DNA from: Agrococcus sp.
Lineage (GTDB): Bacteria; Actinomycetota; Actinomycetes; Actinomycetales; Microbacteriaceae
DNA: 38,977 nucleotides
Reading direction: 5' to 3'
Assembly: GCA_031179215.1 (NCBI GenBank)
Contig: JAPSIA010000003.1
Coordinates: 25,625-64,601, forward strand
Position numbers and translations under genes: made by a program. Below the pieces are notes generated by a model that saw only the letters and a list, made by a program, of their open reading frames with translations, made no database searches and was not told the DNA's origin. This document shows positions 16,694-24,161 of the stretch, one piece after another (position 1 is the stretch's first letter; the number at the start of each line of letters is the position of its first letter).

Positions 16694-18064
16694 TCAGCTG
16701 GAGCGCCAGTGCGCGGGCCCGCTCGAGCCGGCCGCGTACTCATCCATCGGCACCGCGCCCGAGCGCCAGGCCCCGAGCACGGGCTCGACGATGCGCCAGC
16801 ACTCCTCGGCGGCGTCGCCGCGCACCGCGAGCCGCGGGTCGCCGTCGAGGATGGAGGCGAGCACCTGGCCGTAGGGGGCGAGCGCGCCGCCGCCGAGCTC
16901 GCCTCGCAGCACCGTGCGCTCGAAGGTGAAGGGGTCGCCCTTCCCGTTCGTCGTCACGTGCAGCTCGAAGCCGTCGGGCTTGAAGTCGATGACGAGCCGC
17001 TCCCCGGTCTCGCGGCCCGCGAACCCGGCGGGCACGTGAGCGGGCGCTCGGAAGTGCACGATCGCGCGCTTCCGGGTGGCACCCATCGCCTTGCCGGAGC
17101 GCAGCACGAAGGGCACGCCGGCCCAGCGGCTGTTGGCGATCTCGACCTGCACCTGCGCGAGCGTCTCGGTGCCCCGCTCGGGGTCGACGCCCTGCTCGGC
17201 GACGTAGTCGGGCACGGGGCGGCCCTCGATCGAGCCCGCGGTGTAGCGGGCGCGACGCGAGTGGGCGACCGGGTCGACGACGCGGGCGGCGCGCAGGACG
17301 GCGCCGATCGCATCGCGCAGGTCGCGCTCGTGCACCGCGGCGACCGGCTCCATCGCGATGATCGCCATGATCTGCAGCAGGTGCGACTGGATCATGTCGC
17401 GCAGCGCCCCTGCGGTGTCGTAGTAGCCGCGCCCCTCCAGCGTCACGGTCTCGTCGTAGAGCACCTCGATCCGCTCGATCGAGTCGCGATCCCACACCGC
17501 CTCGAGCAGCCGGTTCGCGAACCGCAGCCCGAGCAGGTTGAGCACCGTGGAGAGCCCGAGGAAGTGGTCGATGCGGAACACCTGCGGCTCGGGCACGATC
17601 CGCGTGACGAGCGCGTTGAGCTCGCGGGCGCTCTCGAGGCCGTCGCCGAAGGGCTTCTCGAGCGCGAGGATCGTGCCGGCCGGCGCGCCGACCCGCTCGA
17701 GCGCCGCGCACACGAGCGCCGTCACGCGCGGCGGGAGCGCGAAGTAGACGACGAGGCGCTCGCACGCGATGGAGTCGAGCAGCGCCCGGAGCGAGGCGTC
17801 ATCGGTCGCGTCGGCCGCGACGTATCGCGTGCTGCCGAGCAGCGCGCGCGCCGCGGCGCCGCCTGGATCGCCGGCCTCGAGCGCCTGCTGCACGCGGGAG
17901 CGCCACTCGTCGTCGCCGAGCTCGCGCAGGTCGGCGCCGACGATCTCGACGCGGCGCTCGGGCTCCGCCGCGAGCAGGGTCGCGATGCCGGGCAGCAGCA
18001 GCCGGCTCGTGAGGTCGCCGGAGGCGCCGAGGATGAGCAGGGTCGTCGCGGGCTGGGAGGCCAT
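16694..18064 (-). CDS. zwf: Divergent glucose-6-phosphate dehydrogenase paralog
   Basis: G6PDH-family protein of 456 aa, which in the standard form oxidises glucose-6-phosphate with NADP+. Present are the Rossmann motif GASGDL (13-18), EKPFG (136-140), RIDHFLG (164-170), the catalytic-type His228 in LRDMIQSHLLQIM, and GVPFVLRSGKAM. Departures matter. The substrate-phosphate Lys that follows RIDH-LG in the family is Leu171, and the usual DNWRWxGVPF is ANSRWAGVPF. No gnd, opcA or tal is nearby, whereas a main zwf usually sits in such a cluster. ATG start at 18064 with GAGG 8 nt before. It may be a secondary enzyme with altered substrate or cofactor. Confidence 0.85.
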   Translation of the reverse strand: MASQPATTLLILGASGDLTSRLLLPGIATLLAAEPERRVEIVGADLRELGDDEWRSRVQQALEAGDPGGAAARALLGSTRYVAADATDDASLRALLDSIACERLVVYFALPPRVTALVCAALERVGAPAGTILALEKPFGDGLESARELNALVTRIVPEPQVFRIDHFLGLSTVLNLLGLRFANRLLEAVWDRDSIERIEVLYDETVTLEGRGYYDTAGALRDMIQSHLLQIMAIIAMEPVAAVHERDLRDAIGAVLRAARVVDPVAHSRRARYTAGSIEGRPVPDYVAEQGVDPERGTETLAQVQVEIANSRWAGVPFVLRSGKAMGATRKRAIVHFRAPAHVPAGFAGRETGERLVIDFKPDGFELHVTTNGKGDPFTFERTVLRGELGGGALAPYGQVLASILDGDPRLAVRGDAAEECWRIVEPVLGAWRSGAVPMDEYAAGSSGPAHWRSS

Positions 18065-18116
18065 GCGCCGATCCTCGCACCCGGCCCTGATCGCGGGCTG
18101 GCCTCTCAGGCCCCCG

Positions 18117-18377
18117 TCACCAGAAGACGCCGCCGCCGATCGAGATGCCTCCGTAGGTCAGCAGCACGAAGACGCCGGCGATGATGGCGGGAGCGACGCC
18201 CCTGCCGCCGGCGTGCCGCGACTTGAGGAGCGCGATGACGGCGAGGATCGCGGCGACCGCCGCGAGGCCGCCGCCCAGGATGAGTCCGATGAACAGCGGG
18301 ATCGGCATGAGGACCAGGCCGAGCAGGCCGATCCAGAGCGCCCACTACGCCCAGGGGTTGGAGCGCTTGGTCTGCAT
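18117..18377 (-). pseudogene. Small membrane protein gene interrupted by an in-frame TAG
   Basis: An 87-codon frame starts at ATG 18377 with AGAGG 8 nt upstream and reads MQTKRSNPWA. It hits TAG at 18347-18345, then continues in the same frame as WALWIGLLGLVLMPIPLF and on to GGVFW before the true stop at 18117. The joined product would have two or three helices and a short N-terminal Lys/Arg-Pro-Trp segment. That is typical of small DUF4190-like membrane proteins of Actinobacteria. After the TAG, translation could restart at Met (18308), giving 63 aa. The stop could be a real nonsense mutation, a sequencing error, or suppressed. I call it a pseudogene with a possible shorter product. Confidence 0.6.
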
Positions 18378-18445
18378 GGTGCCATCCTCTCGCGGCGTCG
18401 CTCGGAGGCGACCGAGAGCGATCCTGCCCCGCGCGCGACACGCCC

Positions 18446-18473
18446 TTGACGCACGCCGTAACAGTGTCATACT
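18446..18473 (+). promoter_or_regulatory. Candidate sigma-A promoter upstream of the HhH-GPD gene
   Basis: TTGACG (18446-18451), a 16-bp spacer and CATACT (18468-18473) form the best promoter-like pair in this gap. The expected start is near 18480, about 77 nt before the coding start, so the transcript would begin directly with the hairpin at 18483-18515. Confidence 0.55.
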
Positions 18474-18482
18474 TGCAGTGCA

Positions 18483-18515
18483 GCGCCCCCACCTGTCGTG
18501 ACCAGGTGGGGGCGC
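18483..18515 (+). other. 13-bp perfect hairpin at the predicted transcript 5' end
   Basis: GCGCCCCCACCTG (18483-18495) pairs fully with CAGGTGGGGGCGC (18503-18515) around a 7-nt TCGTGAC loop. No U-run follows, so it is not a standard terminator. It could stabilise the mRNA, act as a leader element, or be an operator. Confidence 0.65.
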
Positions 18516-18556
18516 CGTCCGTGTCGGGGGTCGCTTGCGCATGGCAGGCTGGGCGC

Positions 18557-19138
18557 ATGACGCGCGAGCTCCACCTCACCGGCGACGAGGCCGCCGACCG
18601 ACTGCTCTCCGACGACGACTTCGCGCTGCTGCTGGGCATGCTGCTCGACCAGCAGGTGCCGATGGAGACGGCCTTCGCGGGCCCGGCGAAGCTGCGCGAT
18701 CGCCTCGGCGCGCTCGACGCATCCGCCGTCGCGAGCATGGACCCCGAGGCGTTCCGCGAGGTCTTCGCCGAGAAGCCCGCCGTGCACCGCTTCCCGGGGT
18801 CCATGGCTGCTCGCGTGCAGACGCTCGCGCGCACGGTCGTCGAGCAGTGGGGCGGCGACGCCGGCGCGATCTGGCGCGAGGGGGAGCCCGACGGCGCGGA
18901 GGTGCTGCGGCGCCTGCAGGCGCTGCCCGGCTTCGGCGAGCAGAAGGCCAAGATCTTCCTGGCGCTGCTGGGCAAGCAGTGCGGCTTCGACGGCGCCGGC
19001 TGGGCGGATGCGGCGGGGCACTACGGCGAGCCCGGCTCCAAGCGCTCCGTGGCCGACATCGTCGATCCGGCATCGCTCGCCGAGGTGCGGGCCGCGAAGC
19101 AGGCGGCGAAGGCGGCGGCGAAGGCCGCGAAGGGCTGA
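18557..19138 (+). CDS. HhH-GPD-type base-excision-repair-like protein
   Basis: Protein of 193 aa with the all-helical endonuclease III-like fold: FALLLGMLLDQQVPMETAFAG opening and the helix-hairpin-helix RLQALPGFGEQKAKIF near 119-133. Proteins of this actinobacterial family are assigned to base excision repair. Two features of active glycosylases look changed. The Lys of LPGVGRK is Gln129 (Lys is one residue later), and no Asp-Thr-His or equivalent catalytic Asp segment follows. The C-terminus is an Ala/Lys-rich helix (AKQAAKAAAKAAKG). The ATG at 18557 is the only sensible start; the SD is weak. Activity is uncertain. Confidence 0.82.
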   Translation: MTRELHLTGDEAADRLLSDDDFALLLGMLLDQQVPMETAFAGPAKLRDRLGALDASAVASMDPEAFREVFAEKPAVHRFPGSMAARVQTLARTVVEQWGGDAGAIWREGEPDGAEVLRRLQALPGFGEQKAKIFLALLGKQCGFDGAGWADAAGHYGEPGSKRSVADIVDPASLAEVRAAKQAAKAAAKAAKG

Positions 19139-19165
19139 GCGACGGCGTTCCCGTCGCCGACCGCC

Positions 19166-19219
19166 GAGTGTCGGCTCGTTGTAGGAATGTCGGCTCGCAA
19201 GTGCGAGGAGCCGACACTC
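19166..19219. repeat. Inverted and direct repeats between convergent genes
   Basis: GAGTGTCGGCTC (19166-19177) is inverted as GAGCCGACACTC (19208-19219). A second direct copy of TGTCGGCTCG sits at 19188-19197. Either copy can pair with the single inverted arm. The outer pairing gives a 12-bp stem with a 30-nt loop. The inner one gives TGTCGG/CCGACA stacked on CTCGC-AAGT-GCGAG. The element lies between two converging genes and may terminate both. Confidence 0.75.
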
Positions 19220-19255
19220 CTCGGGTGCCGACGCGGCCGCGGCGCGGCTGGCGCG

Positions 19256-20257
19256 TCAGCGGCGCTTCGCGCGGCCGCGCGGGAGCAGCTGCGCGGCCGG
19301 CAGCCGCGGCGCGGCGAGCGGCTGCTTCGCGTCGTCCACGACGGTGCCGAAGCGCGGCCGGTCGTGCGCGCCCGCGTCGCGCTCGCGCATCCACTCGTCT
19401 CGCGCGCGCGCGACGTCGTCGTGGTCGCGGCCGATGAAGTTCCAGAACATCACGACCTCTTCCGGGAACGGCTCGCCGCCCAGCAGGATCGCGACCGCAT
19501 CGCGCTCGGCCGAGACGACGACGGCCTCGCGCCCCGGCGCCGCGTAGGCCATCGCGCCGCGACCGACCGGCAGGTCGTCGACGGCGACGCCGTCGCTGAG
19601 CGCGAGCACGCCGTGCTCGAAGCCGCCCCGCAGCTCGATCCGCGCCTCGCTCCCCGCCCGCAGGCGCAGCTCGACGCCCAGCAGCGGCGTGTACGCGCCG
19701 ACGTGGCTCGACGCGCCCGCGAGGTCGCCGACGAACACGCTCGCCGAGACGCCGGGGGCCAGGTCGACCGCGGGCACCTCGTCGAGCCCGTCGAAGGAGG
19801 GCTCCCGCCCGCGCTCGCGCTCGGGCAGCACCGTCCACAGCTGCACGCCGTGCAGCACGTCGGTGTCGGGGGTCGAGTACTCGCTGTGCGCGATGCCGCG
19901 GCCCGCGGTCATGATGTTGAGCCCGCCGGGCCGCACGGTGTGCGAGAAGCCCGCCGAGTCGCGGTGCTCGATCGCACCGTCGACGAGCCAGCTCCACGTC
20001 TGAAGCCCGGTGTGGGGATGCGGGGGCACGTCGAGGCCCGGTCGTCCGACGAGCGAGGTCGGCCCGAAGGCATCCGCGAAGCACCACGCGCCGACGAAGT
20101 GCCGATCCTTGTTGGGCAGCACGCGCTGCACGGGCATCGCGCGCGGTCCGCCGAGCGGCACGTCGCGAGGCAGCAGCAGCTCGAGCCCTGCCGCAGCGGC
20201 CTCGGCGACGAGCGCATCCTCGCTGCTGGCGAGGATCGTCGCCTCGTCGTTGCTCAT
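19256..20257 (-). CDS. Pirin family protein (bicupin)
   Basis: Iron-binding bicupin of 333 aa. The N-terminal cupin has the metal ligands PPHPHTG (His80, His82) and AIEHRD (His98), followed by GGLNIMTAGRGIAHSE and a LHGVQLW strand, as in pirins with quercetinase-like activity. The C-terminal cupin has the family ending PEEVVMFWNFIGRDHDDV, then ARARDEWMRER. Biological substrate unknown. It starts with ATG and is divergent from the RDD gene (80-bp gap). It ends 37 bp past the inverted-repeat element. Confidence 0.92.
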   Translation of the reverse strand: MSNDEATILASSEDALVAEAAAAGLELLLPRDVPLGGPRAMPVQRVLPNKDRHFVGAWCFADAFGPTSLVGRPGLDVPPHPHTGLQTWSWLVDGAIEHRDSAGFSHTVRPGGLNIMTAGRGIAHSEYSTPDTDVLHGVQLWTVLPERERGREPSFDGLDEVPAVDLAPGVSASVFVGDLAGASSHVGAYTPLLGVELRLRAGSEARIELRGGFEHGVLALSDGVAVDDLPVGRGAMAYAAPGREAVVVSAERDAVAILLGGEPFPEEVVMFWNFIGRDHDDVARARDEWMRERDAGAHDRPRFGTVVDDAKQPLAAPRLPAAQLLPRGRAKRR

Positions 20258-20337
20258 GCTCCGACGCTAGCCCTCGGGGGCGGCCGGGGCCAGCGCGCGG
20301 CGGTGTGCCGCGGCGCGGCGCCGCGTACCATCGAGTC

Positions 20338-21075
20338 GTGTCTGCGCAGCCCGCCGGGTGGTACCCCGATCCCTTCGCCGCCGTGCCCGGCGCGAGCCGC
20401 TACTGGGACGGCGAGCGCTGGACGACGCAGGTGCAGTCGCCACTGCCCGAGCACGCGCCCGCGCACGGCCATGTCGAGCAGCCCGAGGCGGGCCGCGCCG
20501 GCTGGGGCGGCAGCGCGCCCGACGGCCACCCGGAGCGGCCCTGGGACGTCGCTCGCGCGGACCGGCAGGGCGAGCTCGCCGGTTGGGGGCGCCGTGCGGC
20601 CGCCTACCTGCTCGACGCGATCCCCGTCGTGCTCCTCGGCATGCTGCTGCTGACGATGACGGGCGTCACCGACGCGATGAACCGGGCGCTCGAGGTCGGC
20701 GATGCCGCCGCGCTCGACGCGGCGACGGCGATGCTCTCGCCGCTGAGCGCGACGGGGCTGGCGGTCACGTTCGTGAACCTGCTCTTCGTCGCGGTCTACA
20801 ACATCGGCTTCCACGTCTCGCGCGGCCAGACGATCGGCAAGATGCTCGTCGGCATCCGGGTGCGCATGGCCGACGAGGATCGGCACCCCGACGTGCGGGC
20901 CGCCGGCGTGCGCTGGCTCGTGCAGTTCGGGCCCGGCCTGCTCAACGGCGTGCCGATGCTCGGCTTCCTCGCCGGCGTCTTCAACCTCGTCGACCACGTG
21001 TGGCCGCTGTGGGATCCGCAGCGGCAGGCGATCCACGACAAGGCCGCGCGCACGGTCGTCGTGCGCACGCGCTGA
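20338..21075 (+). CDS. RDD-family membrane protein with N-terminal DUF2510 motif
   Basis: Membrane protein of 245 aa. It opens with the DUF2510 motif PAGWYPDP and RYWDGERWTTQ (residues 4-30), then a Pro-rich cytosolic linker. The RDD domain begins at WGRRAAAYLLDAIPVVLLGMLL, whose Arg-Ala-Leu/Ile-Asp pattern gives the family its name. A second helix pair flanks GFHVSRGQTIGKMLVGIRV, the RDD signature. The GTG at 20338 starts directly before SAQPAGWYPDP; an upstream frame extension is not conserved. RDD proteins are often linked to transport or cell-envelope functions, but the role here is unknown. Confidence 0.88.
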   Translation: MSAQPAGWYPDPFAAVPGASRYWDGERWTTQVQSPLPEHAPAHGHVEQPEAGRAGWGGSAPDGHPERPWDVARADRQGELAGWGRRAAAYLLDAIPVVLLGMLLLTMTGVTDAMNRALEVGDAAALDAATAMLSPLSATGLAVTFVNLLFVAVYNIGFHVSRGQTIGKMLVGIRVRMADEDRHPDVRAAGVRWLVQFGPGLLNGVPMLGFLAGVFNLVDHVWPLWDPQRQAIHDKAARTVVVRTR

Positions 21076-21125
21076 ACCGCGCGCCTCGCGGCGACTGCCC
21101 GACGCGGCGCGGAGCCGCCCCTCGC

Positions 21126-21149
21126 AGGCGGCGCCAGGCTTCGCCGCCT
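21126..21149 (+). terminator. Small hairpin after the RDD gene
   Basis: AGGCGGCG (21126-21133) pairs with CGCCGCCT (21142-21149) around an 8-nt loop, 50 bp after the RDD stop and 11 bp before the next ATG. Weak terminator candidate; no U-run. Confidence 0.35.
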
Positions 21150-21160
21150 AGAGTCCCGGC

Positions 21161-21907
21161 ATGATCGAGCACGAGCGAGCCGCCGGCGCGCGCGGCGCGG
21201 GGCACTCGGTCGCTGCCGCGGTGGGCTTCGCGCTCGGCGCGGGCTTCGCGGCGCTCGCGGCCGTGCGCCGACCGCGGCCCGTGCATCCGCACGGGGTGCT
21301 GCTGCACGGCTCGCTGCGCCGCACGGGCACCGACCTCGCGACCGGCGTCGCCTGGATCGACGAGCCCGACGACCGGCCCGTGCCGCTGCTCGCGCGCAGC
21401 TCGCGATCGATCGGGCTGCCGCCGCCGCTGCCGGACGTCGAGGGGCTCGCGCTGCGCTTCGAGGCCGCCCACGGCCCCGCGGACCTCGAGCTCGCGTCGA
21501 CGGGCCGCGGCTGGCCGGGCCGGTTCGTGCTCGCGCTGCATCGCTCGCCCTCGCGAGCGCACCTCGGCTCGCTGCTGCCCTACCGCTCCCCGAGCGGGCC
21601 GCTGCTGCTCGCGGCGCAGTCGCGGTCTCCCGACGACCTGCCGGCGTCGCCTCGCGAGCTGGGCGACCGGCTCGCGCGCGAGCCGTGGCAGCTGCGGCTG
21701 CTCGTCGCCCGGCCTCGCGGGCCGTGGCACGAGTTCGCCGAGCTCGAGCTCTCTCGCGCGCCTGGGCCCATCGACCCGCTCGTGCGCTTCGACGCCGTGC
21801 GGCATCCGCTGCCGGGGCTCGCGCAGTACGAGTGGGTGCGCCGCGTGCGCGGGCCCGCGTACGTGCTCGTGCAGGGCGACATCGACGGGGCATCCCCCTC
21901 TCCCTAG
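21161..21907 (+). CDS. Catalase-superfamily-like protein of unknown function
   Basis: Protein of 248 aa with a possible N-terminal membrane segment (AAAVGFALGAGFAALAAV). The following pattern resembles the catalase beta-barrel order. It runs HPHGVLLHGSLRRTG, then PVPLLARSSRSIGLPPPLPDV, then EGLALRFEAAHGPADLEL. This corresponds to HAKG-G-F, PVxVRFS-G-D and GFAVKFYTxxGxxDL in catalases. The catalytic His of catalases (VHAKG) does not line up with a convincing equivalent, and I see no distal Asn or heme-binding RxxxY. It is therefore unlikely to be an active catalase. Relatives in Actinobacteria are often labelled phosphodiesterase without evidence. ATG start. No operon partner. Confidence 0.65.
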   Translation: MIEHERAAGARGAGHSVAAAVGFALGAGFAALAAVRRPRPVHPHGVLLHGSLRRTGTDLATGVAWIDEPDDRPVPLLARSSRSIGLPPPLPDVEGLALRFEAAHGPADLELASTGRGWPGRFVLALHRSPSRAHLGSLLPYRSPSGPLLLAAQSRSPDDLPASPRELGDRLAREPWQLRLLVARPRGPWHEFAELELSRAPGPIDPLVRFDAVRHPLPGLAQYEWVRRVRGPAYVLVQGDIDGASPSP

Positions 21908-21948
21908 CGCGAGCGGCGCCGACCTCGCTGTGGTCGACGCCGCTCGCG
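21908..21948. terminator. Bidirectional terminator between convergent genes
   Basis: A 17-bp stem (21908-21924 with 21932-21948) has a single mismatch and a 7-nt loop. The left arm starts CGCGAGCGGCG and the right arm ends CGCCGCTCGCG. It begins 1 bp after the catalase-like stop and ends 10 bp from the aztD stop, so it can end transcription from both sides. Confidence 0.75.
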
Positions 21949-21957
21949 GATCCGGTG

Positions 21958-23190
21958 TCAGCCGGCGAGCGCGACCTCGTTGGGCGTGCCCTCGATCGAG
22001 CCCGTGGCCGTGACCTCGCCCGTGGCGAGGTCGACCCGGTGCACGCTGCCCGTCGCCGGCTCGGTGACGAGGGCCGAGTCGCCGTCGATGAGCAGCGCCG
22101 GGTGCGCCTCCTGCCACTCGGCCGGTCCCTCCCACGGCTCGATCACCGGGAAGGACTCCACGATCTCGCGCGCGTCGACGTCGATGCGGTGCAGGGCGCC
22201 GTCGGTGCCGAGCAGCCACGCGTCGCCGGCCTCGTCGCGGCCGATGCCGCGCCAGGTGTACTCGACGCCCTCGGGCAGCGGCAGCACGTCGAGCTGCGCG
22301 CCGTCGAGGTCGGCCGCGGCCGTGTCCACGAAGCCGATGCTGTGGAGCAGCGAGCCCTCCGCGTCCGGGTCGTCCTTGTAGTCGACGACCGCGACCGCGG
22401 AGTCGTCCGTCACGTACGCGTTCCCGACGCGGCCGTACTCGTCGGGGCTCTCGAGCTTGGCGAACGTGCCGTCGATGTAGGTCAGCACGCCGTCCTCGCA
22501 GCCGAACAGCACCGCCTCGTCGGCAGCGACGCCCTCGCCGTGCACCGAGGGGCACTCCTCGAACCGCGCCGTCTCGTGACCGTGCTCGTCGAGCACGCGC
22601 ACGCCCGAGCGCGACTCGCTGTCGCCGAGCGTCGAGAGGATCGTGCCGTCGGCGAGCTCGACGGCGACGCCGTGGTGCGCGGCCTCGGATTCGAAGCTCT
22701 CCATCTCGGGCAGGCCCTCGGTCTCGAGGAGCGCATCCGTGTCGAAGGCGTGGAAGTCGCCCGTGCCGTCGTCGAAGAGCACCGTGCGGCCCTCGTGGCG
22801 CACGACGTGGCCGGGCGTGGTGGCCTCGAAGAGCCGGTCGGTGAGCTCGGGCTCGCCGCCGGATGCACCGGTCGCGAGCACGCGGAAGCCGCCGGTCGTG
22901 GTGACGAAGACGTGCTCGCCGTCGTCGGCGCTGTTGAGGCGGTTGAAGCCCTCGAGCGGCAGGTCGGCGACCTGCTCGAGCGTCTCGGCGTCGAGCACGG
23001 CGATGCCGCCGTCGTAGGCGATCGCGAGCCGGGTGCCCGGCTCGGCGGCCGCGCTGTCGGCGGGTGCCGGAGCGCTCTGCGACGCCGCGGGAGCGCTGCC
23101 CGCCGAGCAGCCGACGAGGGCGAGCGCGGCGGCGGTCGCGAGGCCCGCGACGGCGAGGTGGCGGCGCGAGCGCCTGATGGGGATGTGCAT
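21958..23190 (-). CDS. aztD: AztD-like zinc metallochaperone lipoprotein (copy with HHGVAV and CPxxHGEG motifs)
   Basis: Secreted beta-propeller-like protein of 410 aa that in AztD systems hands zinc to the binding protein AztC. A Lys/Arg-rich signal with lipobox LALVGC (Cys28) indicates a lipoprotein. AztD motifs present are PGHVVRHEGRTVLFDDGTG, AAHHGVAVELADGT, ECPSVHGEG, FGCEDGV, and late EAHPALLIDGDSALVTEP. The usual DHGDH-HYYR motif after GGFRVL-TG is missing; ASGGEPELTD stands in its place. ATG at 23190 with GGAAGG 5 nt before. It lies 53 bp after aztC, last in aztB-aztD2-aztC-aztD, probably under the Zur-like operator at 26313-26325. Confidence 0.85.
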   Translation of the reverse strand: MHIPIRRSRRHLAVAGLATAAALALVGCSAGSAPAASQSAPAPADSAAAEPGTRLAIAYDGGIAVLDAETLEQVADLPLEGFNRLNSADDGEHVFVTTTGGFRVLATGASGGEPELTDRLFEATTPGHVVRHEGRTVLFDDGTGDFHAFDTDALLETEGLPEMESFESEAAHHGVAVELADGTILSTLGDSESRSGVRVLDEHGHETARFEECPSVHGEGVAADEAVLFGCEDGVLTYIDGTFAKLESPDEYGRVGNAYVTDDSAVAVVDYKDDPDAEGSLLHSIGFVDTAAADLDGAQLDVLPLPEGVEYTWRGIGRDEAGDAWLLGTDGALHRIDVDAREIVESFPVIEPWEGPAEWQEAHPALLIDGDSALVTEPATGSVHRVDLATGEVTATGSIEGTPNEVALAG

Positions 23191-23243
23191 GGTGTCCTTC
23201 CAGTGGGTGGTGCGGTCGCGCCGGGCGGCGCGGCCATGGGGGG

Positions 23244-24161
23244 TCAGCGGAGCGCGGCGACGATGCGGTCGGCGTTGGCGTGCATCATCTGCAGGTAGGT
23301 CTCCGCGCCTTCGCCGGGGCCGGTGAGCGACTCGGTGAAGAGGGTCTCGACGCGCACATCGATCCCCACCTCCTCCGCGAGCACCTCCACGAGCCGGTCG
23401 GGCTGCGACGACTCCGCGAAGAGCACGGGCACGCCGGCCTCCTCGATCGCGCTCGCGAGGTCGGCGAGGTCGCTCGCGCTGGGAGCGGCGAGCGTCGTGC
23501 CGCCCGGGATGACCGCGCCGATGACGCGGAAGCCGTAGCGCTCGGCGAGGTAGCCGAAGACGTGGTGGTTGGTCACGAGCGCCCGCCTCGACTCCTCGAT
23601 CGAGCCGAAGCGCTCCGCGAGGTCGGCGTCGAGCGCCTCGAGCTCGGCGCGGTACGCGTCGGTCGCCGCGTCGAGGGCCGCCGCGTCGATGCCGTCGACG
23701 TGCTCGGCGATCGCCGCGTGCAGCGCGTCGACGACGGCGCGCATCTGCGCGGGATCGGTCCAGAAGTGGGGGTCGGGCCCGGCGGCGTCCTCGCTCGAGT
23801 ACTCGAGCACCTCGACGTGGTCGCCGGCCTCGAGGATCGGCACGCCGGCGGCCGCGGCGGCCTCGACGTGCTGCGCGAGCCCCTCCTCGAGGCCCAGTCC
23901 GTTCGCGACGACGAGCTCGGCCGACTCCATCGCCGCCGCCTCCTGCGCCGAGATCTCGAACGAGTGCGGATCCGCGTTCGGGCGCATGAGGGGCGTCACC
24001 GCGGCCTGCTCGCCGACGAGCTCGCCCACGACGTCGCCGAGGATGTTCGTGGTGACGACGATGCTCGGCCGCTCGTCCTGCGCCGGCTGGGGAGCGCACG
24101 CGACGAGCCCGAGCGCGACGGCGACGGCAGCGGCGGCCGCGCGTGCGGCGCGGGCGCTCAT
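23244..24161 (-). CDS. aztC: Zinc ABC transporter substrate-binding lipoprotein AztC
   Basis: Cluster A-I metal-binding protein of 305 aa that captures Zn2+ outside the membrane and delivers it to AztB. Lipobox GLVAC gives Cys22. Zinc ligands typical of the family are visible: His66 in NADPHSFE, His131 in PDPHFWTDP, and His198/199 in TNHHVFGYLAERYG. The fourth acidic ligand is probably in LFTESL (Glu276), followed by TYLQMMHAN. There is no long His/Asp-rich loop, as expected for AztC, which receives zinc from a chaperone, unlike ZnuA. The ATG overlaps the upstream aztD-like stop (ATGA, 24158-24161). Confidence 0.93.
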   Translation of the reverse strand: MSARAARAAAAAVAVALGLVACAPQPAQDERPSIVVTTNILGDVVGELVGEQAAVTPLMRPNADPHSFEISAQEAAAMESAELVVANGLGLEEGLAQHVEAAAAAGVPILEAGDHVEVLEYSSEDAAGPDPHFWTDPAQMRAVVDALHAAIAEHVDGIDAAALDAATDAYRAELEALDADLAERFGSIEESRRALVTNHHVFGYLAERYGFRVIGAVIPGGTTLAAPSASDLADLASAIEEAGVPVLFAESSQPDRLVEVLAEEVGIDVRVETLFTESLTGPGEGAETYLQMMHANADRIVAALR

